Source of the DNA: CAINDZ01 sp041908585
GTDB taxonomy: Bacteria > Krumholzibacteriota > Krumholzibacteriia > LZORAL124-64-63
Length of the DNA: 28,410 nt
Assembly: GCA_041908585.1 (NCBI GenBank)
Contig: JAYRFB010000262.1
Location: forward strand, 1 to 28,410
Direction: 5' to 3'
Shown: piece by piece, positions 15,479 to 24,031 of the stretch
How positions within the stretch are numbered: position 1 is the first letter of the stretch
Layout: each line of letters opens with the position of its first letter
The notes under the pieces: model-generated
What the model saw: only the letters and a program-made list of their open reading frames with translations
Databases searched by the model: none
Told to the model about the DNA's origin: nothing
Translations under genes and position numbers: made by a program

Positions 15479-16333
15479 CTACCGGGTGATCTCCTTGCGG
15501 CGCAGCAGCCACATCCCGAGAGCCGTCGATGCCAGCGTCACGGCGAGCAGCACCGCCACCGACTGCAGCCTGGGCACGGGTTCGCGGTGGAAGGCCGTCG
15601 ACAGCAGGGCGCTGAGCAGGCCCGGCAGGTCGGCGGGCGCCGACTCGGGCCGCGTCACGAGGTTCTGCAGGTGGAAACGCAGGCTCAGCTCCTGCACCCG
15701 CGCCGGGATGTTGCTGACCAGGTTCTCCCAGCCGAACCAGAAGACGATGGCCGGCACGACCGGCTTGCGGAAGTGCGTGCCGATGGCGGCGAAGAGCGCC
15801 ACATAGGCGAAGGCGCCCAGCCCGATGATCGCGAACGACTGCAGGTACAGCCGCAGGAACTCCCAGGTCAGGACCTGCGGGCCCTCGCTGAGCATGATCA
15901 GGAAGCAGAGGATCAGGGACAGGCTCAGGACCAGCGCCGAGACGGCCTGCGCCGCCAGCAGGCGGCCCAGGTAGATCGCGCGCCGGCGCACGGGTCGCGT
16001 CCAGGCGTAGACGATGGTGCCGTCCTCGACCTGCTCGCCGATGGCCGGCACGCCCACCGACATGGCGACGATCGGGATGAGGAACGGCATGAACACCTCG
16101 TGCGTCAGCGCCGAGAGCACCATGTGCGGCGTGATGCCCGAGCCGGGGAACCAGATGCGGATGGCCGCGACCACCAGCACCGGCACCAGGTTCATCAGCA
16201 CCAGGGCCACCAGGCGGCGGCGCCGCGCCATCTCGCGCAGCGAGAACCAGGCCAGCCAGGCGGCCGCCTTCAGGCTGCCTTCGGGGCGCGCGTCGTCGAC
16301 GCTGGGCGGGACGGCGTCAGCCGCTGCCTTCAT
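15479..16333 (-). CDS. ABC-2 type exporter permease (second module)
   Basis: A 284-residue membrane protein with about six hydrophobic helices: LVALVLMNLVPVLVVAAIRIW, FMPFLIPIVAMSVGVPAIG, AVSALVLSLSLILCFLIML and others. After helix 2 it has the ABC-2 pattern GEQVEDGTIVYAWTRPVRRRAIYLGR, in which transporters of this class carry a Glu and a Thr-Arg-Pro turn. The N-terminal 25 residues are cytoplasmic. It follows its ATPase by 5 bp, with GAGAGG inside the end of that gene, so the two are translated together. The substrate is unknown. Confidence 0.85.
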   Translation of the reverse strand: MKAAADAVPPSVDDARPEGSLKAAAWLAWFSLREMARRRRLVALVLMNLVPVLVVAAIRIWFPGSGITPHMVLSALTHEVFMPFLIPIVAMSVGVPAIGEQVEDGTIVYAWTRPVRRRAIYLGRLLAAQAVSALVLSLSLILCFLIMLSEGPQVLTWEFLRLYLQSFAIIGLGAFAYVALFAAIGTHFRKPVVPAIVFWFGWENLVSNIPARVQELSLRFHLQNLVTRPESAPADLPGLLSALLSTAFHREPVPRLQSVAVLLAVTLASTALGMWLLRRKEITR

Positions 16334-16338
16334 CGGGC

Positions 16339-17286
16339 TCACCTCTCGGTCAGGTACTGGAAGACGGCCTCGAGGCTGTCGTCCAGGGTCACGATCTCGT
16401 CGACGACCAGCCCGTTGCCGAGCAGCCAGCCCGGCAGCGCGCGGTAGAAGGCGACGGCGTGGTCGGTGCTGACCACGACGCGGTTCTCCTGGTCGACCTG
16501 GACGCCCACGACGTGCTCGCGCCCGATCAGGAAGCCGGCCAGGGCCCGCGGCGACGACGAGACGAGCGCCACCGTCGTCGGGTGCTCGGGGATCTTGTCG
16601 CGGATCTCCGCGACGGAGCCCTCGGCCAGCACGCGCCCACGGTCGATCAGGATGATCTCGCTGGTCATCGACTCGACCTCGGGCAGGATGTGGCTGGAGA
16701 CCAGGATGGTCCGCCCCTGCTGCCCCAGCTCGCGGACCAGGTCGATCGACTGCTTGCGCGAGACCGGATCCATGCCGTTGAGCGGCTCGTCCAGGAACAC
16801 CACGTCCGGGTCGTGGGCCATCGCCTGGGCCAGCTTGAGCTTCTGGCGCATGCCCTTCGAGTAGCCGCCGAGGCGGCGGCCGGCGGCGCCCGTCAGCTCG
16901 AAGCGCTCCAGCCAGAGGTCGACGCGGCGGTTCGTCTCGGCCTTGTCGAAGCCCATCAGGCGCAGGTTGAGCGCCAGGAACTCGCGGCCGGTCATCCAGT
17001 CGGGCAGGGCGTCGCTCTCGGGACAGAAGCCGACGCGGCGGTACCAGCCCACGTCCTGGCGCAGGCGGCGGCCGAAGACGCGCACCGTGCCGTGGCTGGG
17101 CTCGATGAGGCCGGCGAGCATCTTGAAGAGCGTGCTCTTGCCGGCGCCGTTGGCGCCGAGCAGGCCGACGACACCCGTGCCGACGGCAAGCGTGCAGTTG
17201 TTGACGGCGATGACCTCGCCGAACCACTTGCCGACGCGGTCGGCGGTGATACGGGCCCGGCTGCTGTCCACGCCCGCGCCCTTCAC
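16339..17286 (-). CDS. ABC transporter ATP-binding protein (second module)
   Basis: A 315-residue ATPase that powers the adjacent permease. Walker A is GLLGANGAGKSTLFK, the signature motif is YSKGMRQKLKLAQAM (the LSGGQ variant common in ABC-2 exporters), Walker B is VVFLDEPLNGMDP, and the switch His is in VSSHIL. The last ~90 residues form a small accessory domain ending LEAVFQYLTER, as in Nos/Gld-type ATPases. I place the start at the GTG at 17286: GGAGG lies seven bases upstream, and GTGA overlaps the stop of the first permease. Confidence 0.9.
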   Translation of the reverse strand: MKGAGVDSSRARITADRVGKWFGEVIAVNNCTLAVGTGVVGLLGANGAGKSTLFKMLAGLIEPSHGTVRVFGRRLRQDVGWYRRVGFCPESDALPDWMTGREFLALNLRLMGFDKAETNRRVDLWLERFELTGAAGRRLGGYSKGMRQKLKLAQAMAHDPDVVFLDEPLNGMDPVSRKQSIDLVRELGQQGRTILVSSHILPEVESMTSEIILIDRGRVLAEGSVAEIRDKIPEHPTTVALVSSSPRALAGFLIGREHVVGVQVDQENRVVVSTDHAVAFYRALPGWLLGNGLVVDEIVTLDDSLEAVFQYLTER

Positions 17287-18143
17287 GACACCACCTCCAC
17301 CGGTCGGATCCGCCGCCTCAGCACCCAGAGGGCCAGCGCCGTCCAGCCCGCGATCGCGGCCAGGCTGACCCATGGCGACACGCCCTCGAGTCGCCGCGGG
17401 GCCCCGAACAGGAGCGAGCCTGCGTTGTGGTACTGGCCCAGGAAGTTGACCACCTGGAGGCTACCTTTGTGCAGCAGGCCCTCGGCGATGCCGCCGACGG
17501 CGTCGGTGCCGGTCACCAGGAGCGTCCACCAGACCATGACGAAGATGCTGCGCGTGCCCAGCGCCGAGAAGGCCAGCAGCACGAGGCTGGTGCTGGTGCC
17601 TGCCAGCAGGCAATAGACCAGGGTCCGCAGCGGCGTGCCCAGCAGCAGCTCGGCGCCCGTGGCGTCAGGCGAGATGAGGTAGGCGAACACGCACAGCGCG
17701 CAGACCGGCAGCAGCGTCACCAGGCAGTAGAAGAAGACGACGGTGAGCGCCTTGCCGCCGATGTAGTCGAGCAGGCCCAGCGGTCGCGAGAAGTAGAGCG
17801 ACATGCCGTTCTCGCGGCGGTCGGTGGCGACGAGCCCGGCACCGGTGATGGCCAGCAGCACGAAGACGAAGAACCTCTGGCTCTCGATGAAGCGCAGGAA
17901 GCCCTCCGGCTCGATGCTGGTCCAGCCGCCGCCCATCAGGTCCAGGATGTTCCCGGCCTTGAGCTTGGCGTAGATGATCCCGCCCTTGAAGATGGCAGGC
18001 ACCCAGGCGGCCAGGATGAGCAGGAACAGCCAGCGGCGTCGCAGGGGCTCCAGCACCCCGCGCCGCGCGATGACCAGCCAGGCCGGGCGGGCCCGCCGGC
18101 CCGACGGCTGCCAGTGCGTGTAGCCGCGCTCGTAGACGGGCAT
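17283..18143 (-). CDS. ABC-2 type exporter permease (first module)
   Basis: A 286-residue membrane protein that begins MPVYERGYTHWQPSGRRAR, an N-terminus typical of a family of bacterial ABC-2 permeases. It carries about six helices, among them WLFLLILAAWVPAIF, FFVFVLLAITGAGLVATD and LTVVFFYCLVTLLPVCALCV. The loop ATDRRENGMSLYFSRPLGLLDYIGGK corresponds to the GE..G....TRP turn in the partner permease, showing the two are related. It follows its ATPase by 3 bp with GGAGG inside that gene. The substrate is unknown. Confidence 0.85.
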   Translation of the reverse strand: MPVYERGYTHWQPSGRRARPAWLVIARRGVLEPLRRRWLFLLILAAWVPAIFKGGIIYAKLKAGNILDLMGGGWTSIEPEGFLRFIESQRFFVFVLLAITGAGLVATDRRENGMSLYFSRPLGLLDYIGGKALTVVFFYCLVTLLPVCALCVFAYLISPDATGAELLLGTPLRTLVYCLLAGTSTSLVLLAFSALGTRSIFVMVWWTLLVTGTDAVGGIAEGLLHKGSLQVVNFLGQYHNAGSLLFGAPRRLEGVSPWVSLAAIAGWTALALWVLRRRIRPVEVVS

Positions 18144-18146
18144 CGG

Positions 18147-19166
18147 TCAGGCCTCCACCATGCGATAGAATTCCTCGGCCAGCGACACCGGCCGCCGGCG
18201 CAGCCGCCTGAGCGCGTAGTCGCGCGCGGCCGCCACCTCCAGGATGGCCGTGACGCCGGCGGTGGCGTCGAAGCCCGTGTCGCGACGCGCGCCGGACAGG
18301 CGCGACAGGTCCAGCGTCACCAGCAGGAGGCGGCCATCCTGCTCGAACTCGCAGCCGAGGTCGCGCAGCCCGGCGATGAACGACTCCTCGTTGCCGAAGC
18401 CCTCGACCTCGAACACCTGCCTCGCCTGGCGCGTGTGGCCGTCCACGGCCTGGCGCGCCAGCAGCTCGCCCGCGCGAAGCACCAGGATCTCGTGGCAGAC
18501 CGCCTCGACGTCCGCCAGCAGGTGCGTCGAGAGGATCACGCCGAGGCCCTTGTTCCAGGCCAGGTCGCGGATGAGCTCGAGGATCGCGACGCGGCCCCGC
18601 GGATCCAGGCCGCTGGTGGGCTCGTCCAGGAACAGCCACTCCGGGTCGTGCACGAGGGCCTGCGCCAGCTTCAGCCGCTGCTTCATGCCCTGGCTGTAGT
18701 CCTGGCAGGAGCGGTAGCGCTCGTCGGCAAGACCCACGTAGTGCAGCACCTCGTGGGCGCGCTGCATGGCGTCGCGCGCCGGCAGGCCGGACAGCTCGCC
18801 CATGTAGGCAACCAGGCCGACGCCGCTCATGCCGGGGATGACGCCGCCCCGTTCGGGCATCCAGCCCAGCCCGGCCCGGGCGGCCTTGGCCTGCGCCGCC
18901 ATGTCCCAGCCGAGCACCTCGACGCGCCCACGCTCGAGCGGGACCTGGCCCAGCAGGCAGCGAAGGAGCGTCGTCTTGCCCGAGCCGTTCGGGCCCAACA
19001 GCCCGATGGCGCCCTTGGCGAGCGTGAACTCCACGCCCTTGAGCACCGGCTCGGTCAGGTAGGCGAACGTCAGCGCGGACACGCGGATGCCCGTCTGCTG
19101 CCCGTCGCGGCTGCGATTGACTTTGATGGCCCTCGCCTCCAGTTTAGGTGCCGGGAACCGTGCCAA
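18147..19166 (-). CDS. ABC transporter ATP-binding protein (first module)
   Basis: A 339-residue ATPase, first gene of the five-gene operon. Walker A is GLLGPNGSGKTTLL, the signature motif YSQGMKQRLKLAQAL, Walker B WLFLDEPTSGLDP, and the switch His is in LSTHLL. A C-terminal domain of about 100 residues follows. The start is uncertain. The TTG at 19166 is the first canonical codon but lacks a good ribosome binding site. A strong GGAGG lies at 19140-19136, eight bases before an ATC (19127), and the next canonical start is a GTG at 19082, right at the first strand of the ABC fold (VSALTFAYL). It diverges from metK across about 95 bp. Confidence 0.88.
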   Translation of the reverse strand: MARFPAPKLEARAIKVNRSRDGQQTGIRVSALTFAYLTEPVLKGVEFTLAKGAIGLLGPNGSGKTTLLRCLLGQVPLERGRVEVLGWDMAAQAKAARAGLGWMPERGGVIPGMSGVGLVAYMGELSGLPARDAMQRAHEVLHYVGLADERYRSCQDYSQGMKQRLKLAQALVHDPEWLFLDEPTSGLDPRGRVAILELIRDLAWNKGLGVILSTHLLADVEAVCHEILVLRAGELLARQAVDGHTRQARQVFEVEGFGNEESFIAGLRDLGCEFEQDGRLLLVTLDLSRLSGARRDTGFDATAGVTAILEVAAARDYALRRLRRRPVSLAEEFYRMVEA

Positions 19167-19212
19167 GACGATTCCGACCCCGCATTGTTTCAGGTCGCCG
19201 GGCGCTTGGGAA

Positions 19213-19253
19213 CCGTTTTTCGACGGCGGGCACCGACCTTGCCGTCAGCAAGG
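19213..19253 (+). promoter_or_regulatory. metK leader with mutually exclusive helices that can hide the ribosome binding site
   Basis: Three short perfect pairings overlap just before metK. CCGT (19213-19216) pairs with ACGG (19223-19226). CCTTGC (19237-19242) pairs with GCAAGG (19248-19253), which covers the ribosome binding site AAGGAG (19250-19255). GACGGC (19222-19227) pairs with GCCGTC (19241-19246), which excludes both others and would free the site. This is the logic of a translational switch. metK is a classical target of SAM-sensing RNAs, but I recognise no known SAM riboswitch consensus. Confidence 0.35.
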
Positions 19254-19261
19254 AGCCTCGC

Positions 19262-20527
19262 ATGGCCGCCTCCCGCCAGTCGGCGCCGCGCCGCGCCGCC
19301 GACGACGCCACCTGGGTCCGCACCGCCGAATCGGTCACCGCCGGACACGCCGACAAGATCTGCGACCAGATCGCCGACGACATCCTCGACGCCATCCTGC
19401 GCGAGGACCGGTACGCCCGGGTCGCCTGCGAGGTCATGGCCACCACCGGCATGGTCATCGTCACCGGCCAGATCACGACCAAGTGCTACCTGGACATCAC
19501 GGGCCTGGTCCGCGCCACGATCCGCCGGGTCGGCTACGACGACCCGTCCACGGGCTTCGACCACCGCAGCTGCTCGGTGCTCGTCATGCTCGAGGAGCAG
19601 CCGGGCGATGTCTCGCTCGGCGTCGACCGCAAGGGCGCCGGCGACCAGGGCGTCTGTGTGGGCTACGCCACCGACGAGGGCCGCGCCCTGCCCGTCGACA
19701 TGCACTATATGCCCGTGCCCACGCTCCTGGCCAACCGGCTGGCGCGTCGACTGCAGGACGTTCGCGAGGCCGGAAAGGTTCCCTATCTCTACCCCGACGG
19801 CAAGGTCCAGGTCTCGGTGCGCTACCGCGCGGACAGGCCCGAGGCGATCAGCGCCGTCGTCGTCTCGGCCCACCATCGCGCCGAGGCCGACCTGGGACAG
19901 CTCCGGCGCGACCTCAAGCGCCTGGTCGTGACACCCGTCCTGGGCCCGACCGGGCTGCTGGGCGCCGGGACGCAGGTCCACATCAACCCCGTCGGCGCCT
20001 TCCGCGAGGGCGGTCCCCGGGCCGACTCGGGCCTGACCGGCCGCAAGATCACCGTCGACTGCTTCGGGCCGGCCTGCCCGCACGGCGGCAGCGCCCTCAG
20101 CGGCAAGGACCCGACCAAGCCCGACCGCAGCGGCACCTATGCGGCCCGCTGGGTGGCCAAGAACCTGGTGGCAGCGGGACTGGCCCGGCGCTGCGCGGTG
20201 GAGGTGGCCTACGTGATCGGGATGCCCGACCCGCTGTCGGTGACCGTGCACACCGAGGGCACCGGCGCGCTGCCCGACCCCGCGCTGGCGCGGATCGTCC
20301 AGGCCGAGTTCGACCTCTCGCCGGCCGGGATCATCGAGAGCCTGGACCTCCGGCGTCCCGTGTACGGGCGCACCGCCGTGTACGGGCACTTCGGGCGCGA
20401 CGAGGAAGGCTTCACCTGGGAACGGCTGGATCGCGTGGAGGCCCTGCGGCGGCACCTGCCGGGCGCAGGCCGGCCGGCCGGCGCCAAGGTCGCGAAGCGC
20501 GTCGCGCGCGGCAAGGGAGGGGCGTGA
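19262..20527 (+). CDS. metK: S-adenosylmethionine synthetase (methionine adenosyltransferase)
   Basis: Makes S-adenosylmethionine from methionine and ATP in the cytoplasm. At 421 residues it is a little longer than the usual ~385-400. The N-terminal ATP site reads GHADKICDQIADDILDAIL (His29, Asp31, Lys32), where most enzymes have GHPDK. RKGAGDQGVCVGYA, SGLTGRKITVDCFG and HGGSALSGKDPTKPDRS are the further signatures; the last is normally GGGAFSGKD, so this is a somewhat divergent member. EGFTWERLD closes the third domain. The ATG at 19262 has AAGGAG six bases upstream; the frame is open for 38 more codons, but these overlap the divergent ABC gene. The stop overlaps the start of the next methionine gene (TGATG). 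Confidence 0.95.
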   Translation: MAASRQSAPRRAADDATWVRTAESVTAGHADKICDQIADDILDAILREDRYARVACEVMATTGMVIVTGQITTKCYLDITGLVRATIRRVGYDDPSTGFDHRSCSVLVMLEEQPGDVSLGVDRKGAGDQGVCVGYATDEGRALPVDMHYMPVPTLLANRLARRLQDVREAGKVPYLYPDGKVQVSVRYRADRPEAISAVVVSAHHRAEADLGQLRRDLKRLVVTPVLGPTGLLGAGTQVHINPVGAFREGGPRADSGLTGRKITVDCFGPACPHGGSALSGKDPTKPDRSGTYAARWVAKNLVAAGLARRCAVEVAYVIGMPDPLSVTVHTEGTGALPDPALARIVQAEFDLSPAGIIESLDLRRPVYGRTAVYGHFGRDEEGFTWERLDRVEALRRHLPGAGRPAGAKVAKRVARGKGGA

Positions 20528-21738
20528 TGAAGGACGACGGACGCCCGGAGGGACCGGGTTTCGCCACGCTGTGCATCCACGGCAAGAAGCACCTCGACAA
20601 GCACGAGGTCGGCCGGCCGATCCGCGCCGTGAGCACGCCGATCTTCCAGAGTTCCACGTTCGCCTTCGAGAACGCCGAGCACGGCGCCGCCGTGTTCCGC
20701 GGCGAGGATCCCAGCTACGTCTACACGCGGCTGGGCAACCCGACTCAGACCGCGCTCGAGACCGAGATGGCCTACCTGGAGCAGGGCGAGGCGGCGCTGG
20801 CCCTGGCCAGCGGCATGGCGGCGGCCACCACGGCCGTGCTGACCTGCTGCCGTGCCGGCGACCACATCGTCGCCGGAGACACGCTCTACGGCGGCACCCA
20901 CCAGCTGTTCACGCAGACCCTGCCGCGGATGGGCATCTCCGTGACCGAGGTGCCGGCCACGGACCCGGCGAACTTCGCGCGCGCCATCACGCGCAAGACG
21001 CGCCTGGTCTACCTGGAGTCGCCCGCCAACCCGACGCTGGTGCTGACCGACATCGCGGCGGTGGCCGCGATCGCCCACCAGCGCGGCGTGCCGGTCCTGG
21101 TCGACAACACCTTCTGCACGCCGTACCTGCAGAACCCGCTGGCCCTGGGCGCCGATATCGTCCTGCACTCGGCGACGAAGTACATCGGCGGGCACGGCGA
21201 CACCGTGGCCGGCATCCTCGTGGGCAGGGCCGAATGGATCATGAAGGCGCGGATGGAGATCCTGCGCGATGTGGGCGGCTGCATCTCGCCGTTCAACGCC
21301 TGGCTGCTGCTGCGCGGCCTGAAGACCCTGCCCGTGCGCATGGATCGCCACATGGCCAACGCGACCGAGGTCGCCCAGTTCCTCAGCTTCCACCCCAAGG
21401 TGGACCAGGTGATCTTCCCCGGGCTCAAGACCCACGCGCAGTACGAACTCTGCCGGCGGCAGCAGCGCGGGCCCGGCGGCATGATCAGCTTCCTGGTCAA
21501 GGGCGGGCGCGAAGCCGGCCGCATCGTCATGGACAACGTGAACCTGTGCACGCTGGCCGTCAGCCTCGGCGACGTCGACACCCTGATCGAGCACCCGGCG
21601 ACGATGACCCATTCCACGTACTCCGAGGAGGAGCTGCTGAAGGTCGGCATTCATCCCGCGATGGTCCGCCTGTCGGTCGGGCTGGAGAACGTCGAGGATA
21701 TCATCGCCGACCTGAGGCAGGCCCTGGCGCTGGTCTGA
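20527..21738 (+). CDS. Cys/Met-metabolism PLP enzyme, methionine gamma-lyase-like
   Basis: A 403-residue PLP enzyme of the cystathionine gamma-synthase family. TPIFQSSTFAF, YVYTRLGNPTQTALE (phosphate-binding Tyr and Arg), ASGMAAAT, LVDNTFCTPYLQNPLALGAD and HSATKYIGGHGDTVAG, with the PLP Lys218, are all present. Overall length and N-terminus look most like methionine gamma-lyase, which splits methionine into methanethiol, 2-oxobutyrate and ammonia. However, the substrate-site Cys of that enzyme (YGCT) is Gly123 here (YGGT), as in O-acetylhomoserine sulfhydrylases and some cystathionine lyases, so the exact reaction is open. It overlaps metK by one base with GGGAGG upstream, so the pair makes and uses methionine products together. 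Confidence 0.85.
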   Translation: MKDDGRPEGPGFATLCIHGKKHLDKHEVGRPIRAVSTPIFQSSTFAFENAEHGAAVFRGEDPSYVYTRLGNPTQTALETEMAYLEQGEAALALASGMAAATTAVLTCCRAGDHIVAGDTLYGGTHQLFTQTLPRMGISVTEVPATDPANFARAITRKTRLVYLESPANPTLVLTDIAAVAAIAHQRGVPVLVDNTFCTPYLQNPLALGADIVLHSATKYIGGHGDTVAGILVGRAEWIMKARMEILRDVGGCISPFNAWLLLRGLKTLPVRMDRHMANATEVAQFLSFHPKVDQVIFPGLKTHAQYELCRRQQRGPGGMISFLVKGGREAGRIVMDNVNLCTLAVSLGDVDTLIEHPATMTHSTYSEEELLKVGIHPAMVRLSVGLENVEDIIADLRQALALV

Positions 21739-21762
21739 GCGGCGGCGGCAGGTGTCCGGGCG

Positions 21763-21792
21763 TTGACCGGGCGCGCCCGCCCCCCCTATCCT
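21763..21792 (+). promoter_or_regulatory. Promoter of the hybrid histidine kinase gene
   Basis: TTGACC (21763-21768) and TATCCT (21787-21792) are 18 bases apart, placing the start point about 15 bases before the ATG at 21814 and just ahead of GGAGG. The spacer opens with the perfect 10-bp palindrome GGGCGCGCCC (21769-21778). Confidence 0.5.
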
Positions 21793-21813
21793 GCCGGTCG
21801 GAGGCGTTCCCGC

Positions 21814-24015
21814 ATGCAATCACCTCTCGCCCCGGGCTGGCTCTCCGGCCCCGCGATCGCGCTGGGACTCGCGCTGGTACTCGCCCTGGCGGCGGCGCTG
21901 GTCGCGCTGGCCCGCTGCCGGCGCGTGCAAGGGCGTGCCGCCGCCGCCGCCTCCCGCCTGTCCGTGCTGGCCGCCGAGCGCGACCGCCTGCAGTCCGACC
22001 ACGACCGGCTGGCGGCCGCCGTCGCCGCCGGCCGCCACGGCATCTTCGACCTGGACCTCCGGACGGGCGCCCTGGCCGCCAGCGCCGCGTTCGCGGAGAT
22101 CGTCACCGGCGGCGGCCCGGTGCCGGTCGACGGCGCCGCCTGGCTCGACCTCGTGCACCCCGACGATCGCGACCGTCTCGCCGCGGCGCGCGCCGCCGCC
22201 CTGGCGCCCGCGGCCACGGGATACGAATGCGAGGCGCGGCTGCTGCCAAGAGATGCGGGGCGACGCTGGCTGCTGGAACAGGGCCGGGTCTGCGCGCGCG
22301 ACGAGGCCGGGCTTCCGCTGCGCCTGGCCGGGACGGTGCGCGACATCACGGCCCGCAAGCGCGCCGAGCAGCGGCTCGTGATGCGGGGCCGCATGGCCAC
22401 CGCCTTCCTGGCCACGAGCGGGGAAGAGACGCCCGGTCACCTGGCAGCGCTGCTGCGGGACCTGCTGGAGTCTTCGCACGCCTGGGTCGGCATGCTCGAC
22501 ACGCAAGGCCGGCTGCGACTGTCCGGCGGCATCGACGGCACGACGACCAGCTGCCTGGAGCCGGCGGACGTGCCGGCCGTCCTGCGGCGCGTGCAGGCGA
22601 GCGCCGGCCCCCTGGTCGTCACCGACACCGGCGACGGCGCCACCTCGCACTTGTCTCCCGGTTCACCACTGCTGGCGGCGCGCCTGGCCAGCGGCGAGCA
22701 GGTGCTCGGCCTGGTCGCGGTGGCCGGGCGCCCCGGCGGCTTTCGCGCCGATGACCTGGAAACGATCGCGGGCGTTGCCGCGGACCTGGCCCCGCTGGTG
22801 CAGGCGCGGCTGGCGGCCGAGACCGCCGATGCGCAGGCGGCCCAGGCCCAGAAGATGCAGGCACTGGGCGTGATGGCCGGCGGGATCGCGCACGACTTCA
22901 ACAACATCCTGCAGGCCATCCTCGGGTTCTCGACGCTCGCGCGACAGGACGCGCACGACCCTGCACGGCTGGCAGCCGACCTGGATCGCGTGCAGCGAGC
23001 CACCGTGCGCGGGCGCGACCTGGTGCAGCGCATCCTCCACTTCTCGCGCCCGGCCGATTCCGCCGCGACGCCCGTCGACCCGCTGCCGGTGCTGGAGGAG
23101 ATCGCGCTCGAGCTGCGCACCTCCCAGCCGGCGGGGATCCGCGTCGAGACCGCGTTCGAGCCCGGCTGCGGGCTGGTACGGGCGGCGCCCGAGCACCTCA
23201 AGGAGGCCGTGCTGAACCTCGCCGCGAACGCGGCGCAGGCCATGGGCGCCGCCGGCGGCACCCTGTCGCTGGCGATCGCCTCGTGGCGCGTGCCGGCCGA
23301 CGACGCGCGATTCCCCGCGGCATGGCGCGGACGCGATGCCGTGGCCATCACCGTCGGCGACACGGGGCCCGGCATCCCGGCCGATATCCGCGCGCGGCTG
23401 TTCGACCCCTTCTTCACCACGCGTGCGGTCGGTGAAGGTAGCGGGCTGGGCCTGTCCGTGGTGCACGGGCTGGTCTCCGGGCTCGGCGGCCAGGTCGTCC
23501 TGGAGTGCCCGCCCTCGGGCGGCACGCGCGCCACGGTCTACCTGCCCCGCGTCGACGACCGCGGCCACGGGCCTGCCGGCGCCGGGGCGGCCGGACTCGA
23601 CGGGGATGCGTCCAGGCGCCCGCGCGTGCTGTTCGTGGACGACGATCCGGAGATCCGCGACCTGGCCGTGGCCCTCCTGGGCAGGGAGGGCCTGTCGGTC
23701 GAGACGGCCGCCGAGGGCCTGGGCGCCTGCGCACGCATCGCCGCCGATCGCGCGCGATTCGACGTCGTGGTGACCGACCAGTACATGCCCGGCCTCACCG
23801 GCCGCGAGCTGGCCCTGCGCGTCGCGGCCATCCGGCCCGGCCTCCCGGTCATCCTCGTCACCGGGCTGGACGAGCCGGCGGAGCCGACCGTGGAGGGCGC
23901 GCTGGTCTTCCGCGAGGTTGTCACCAAGCCGTTCTTCGGCCAGTCGCTGGTCCAGGCCGTACGCCGCGCCCTGGGCGGGGAGCGCGAGCCGGACGGCACG
24001 TCGCCGACTCGGTGA
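21814..24015 (+). CDS. Hybrid sensor histidine kinase (TM-PAS-GAF-HisKA-HATPase-REC)
   Basis: A 733-residue membrane-bound sensor. One helix (about 11-33, IALGLALVLALAAALVAL) is followed by a short coiled coil and a PAS domain (about 65-190, with WLDLVHPDDRDRL and GTVRDITARKRAEQRL). A GAF-like domain comes next (about 200-330). The H box is GGIAHDFNNILQAILGF with phospho-acceptor His360. The ATPase has N box NLAANAAQAM, G1 DTGPGIP, F box FDPFFTTR and G2 GSGLGLSVVHG. A receiver follows with VLFVDDDPE and phospho-acceptor Asp655 in VVVTDQYMPG. There is no output domain. The ATG at 21814 has GGAGG nine bases upstream. It lies just before a lone receiver, its likely partner; the signal sensed is unknown. 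Confidence 0.92.
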   Translation: MQSPLAPGWLSGPAIALGLALVLALAAALVALARCRRVQGRAAAAASRLSVLAAERDRLQSDHDRLAAAVAAGRHGIFDLDLRTGALAASAAFAEIVTGGGPVPVDGAAWLDLVHPDDRDRLAAARAAALAPAATGYECEARLLPRDAGRRWLLEQGRVCARDEAGLPLRLAGTVRDITARKRAEQRLVMRGRMATAFLATSGEETPGHLAALLRDLLESSHAWVGMLDTQGRLRLSGGIDGTTTSCLEPADVPAVLRRVQASAGPLVVTDTGDGATSHLSPGSPLLAARLASGEQVLGLVAVAGRPGGFRADDLETIAGVAADLAPLVQARLAAETADAQAAQAQKMQALGVMAGGIAHDFNNILQAILGFSTLARQDAHDPARLAADLDRVQRATVRGRDLVQRILHFSRPADSAATPVDPLPVLEEIALELRTSQPAGIRVETAFEPGCGLVRAAPEHLKEAVLNLAANAAQAMGAAGGTLSLAIASWRVPADDARFPAAWRGRDAVAITVGDTGPGIPADIRARLFDPFFTTRAVGEGSGLGLSVVHGLVSGLGGQVVLECPPSGGTRATVYLPRVDDRGHGPAGAGAAGLDGDASRRPRVLFVDDDPEIRDLAVALLGREGLSVETAAEGLGACARIAADRARFDVVVTDQYMPGLTGRELALRVAAIRPGLPVILVTGLDEPAEPTVEGALVFREVVTKPFFGQSLVQAVRRALGGEREPDGTSPTR

Positions 24016-24031
24016 TGCCGCCCGCGCGCCC

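Noticed and set aside
19167..19261. Classical SAM-I or SAM-II riboswitch before metK
   Set aside because: The leader is too short for SAM-I, and I do not see its kink-turn or core, nor a SAM-II pseudoknot consensus. Only the local helices reported above remain.
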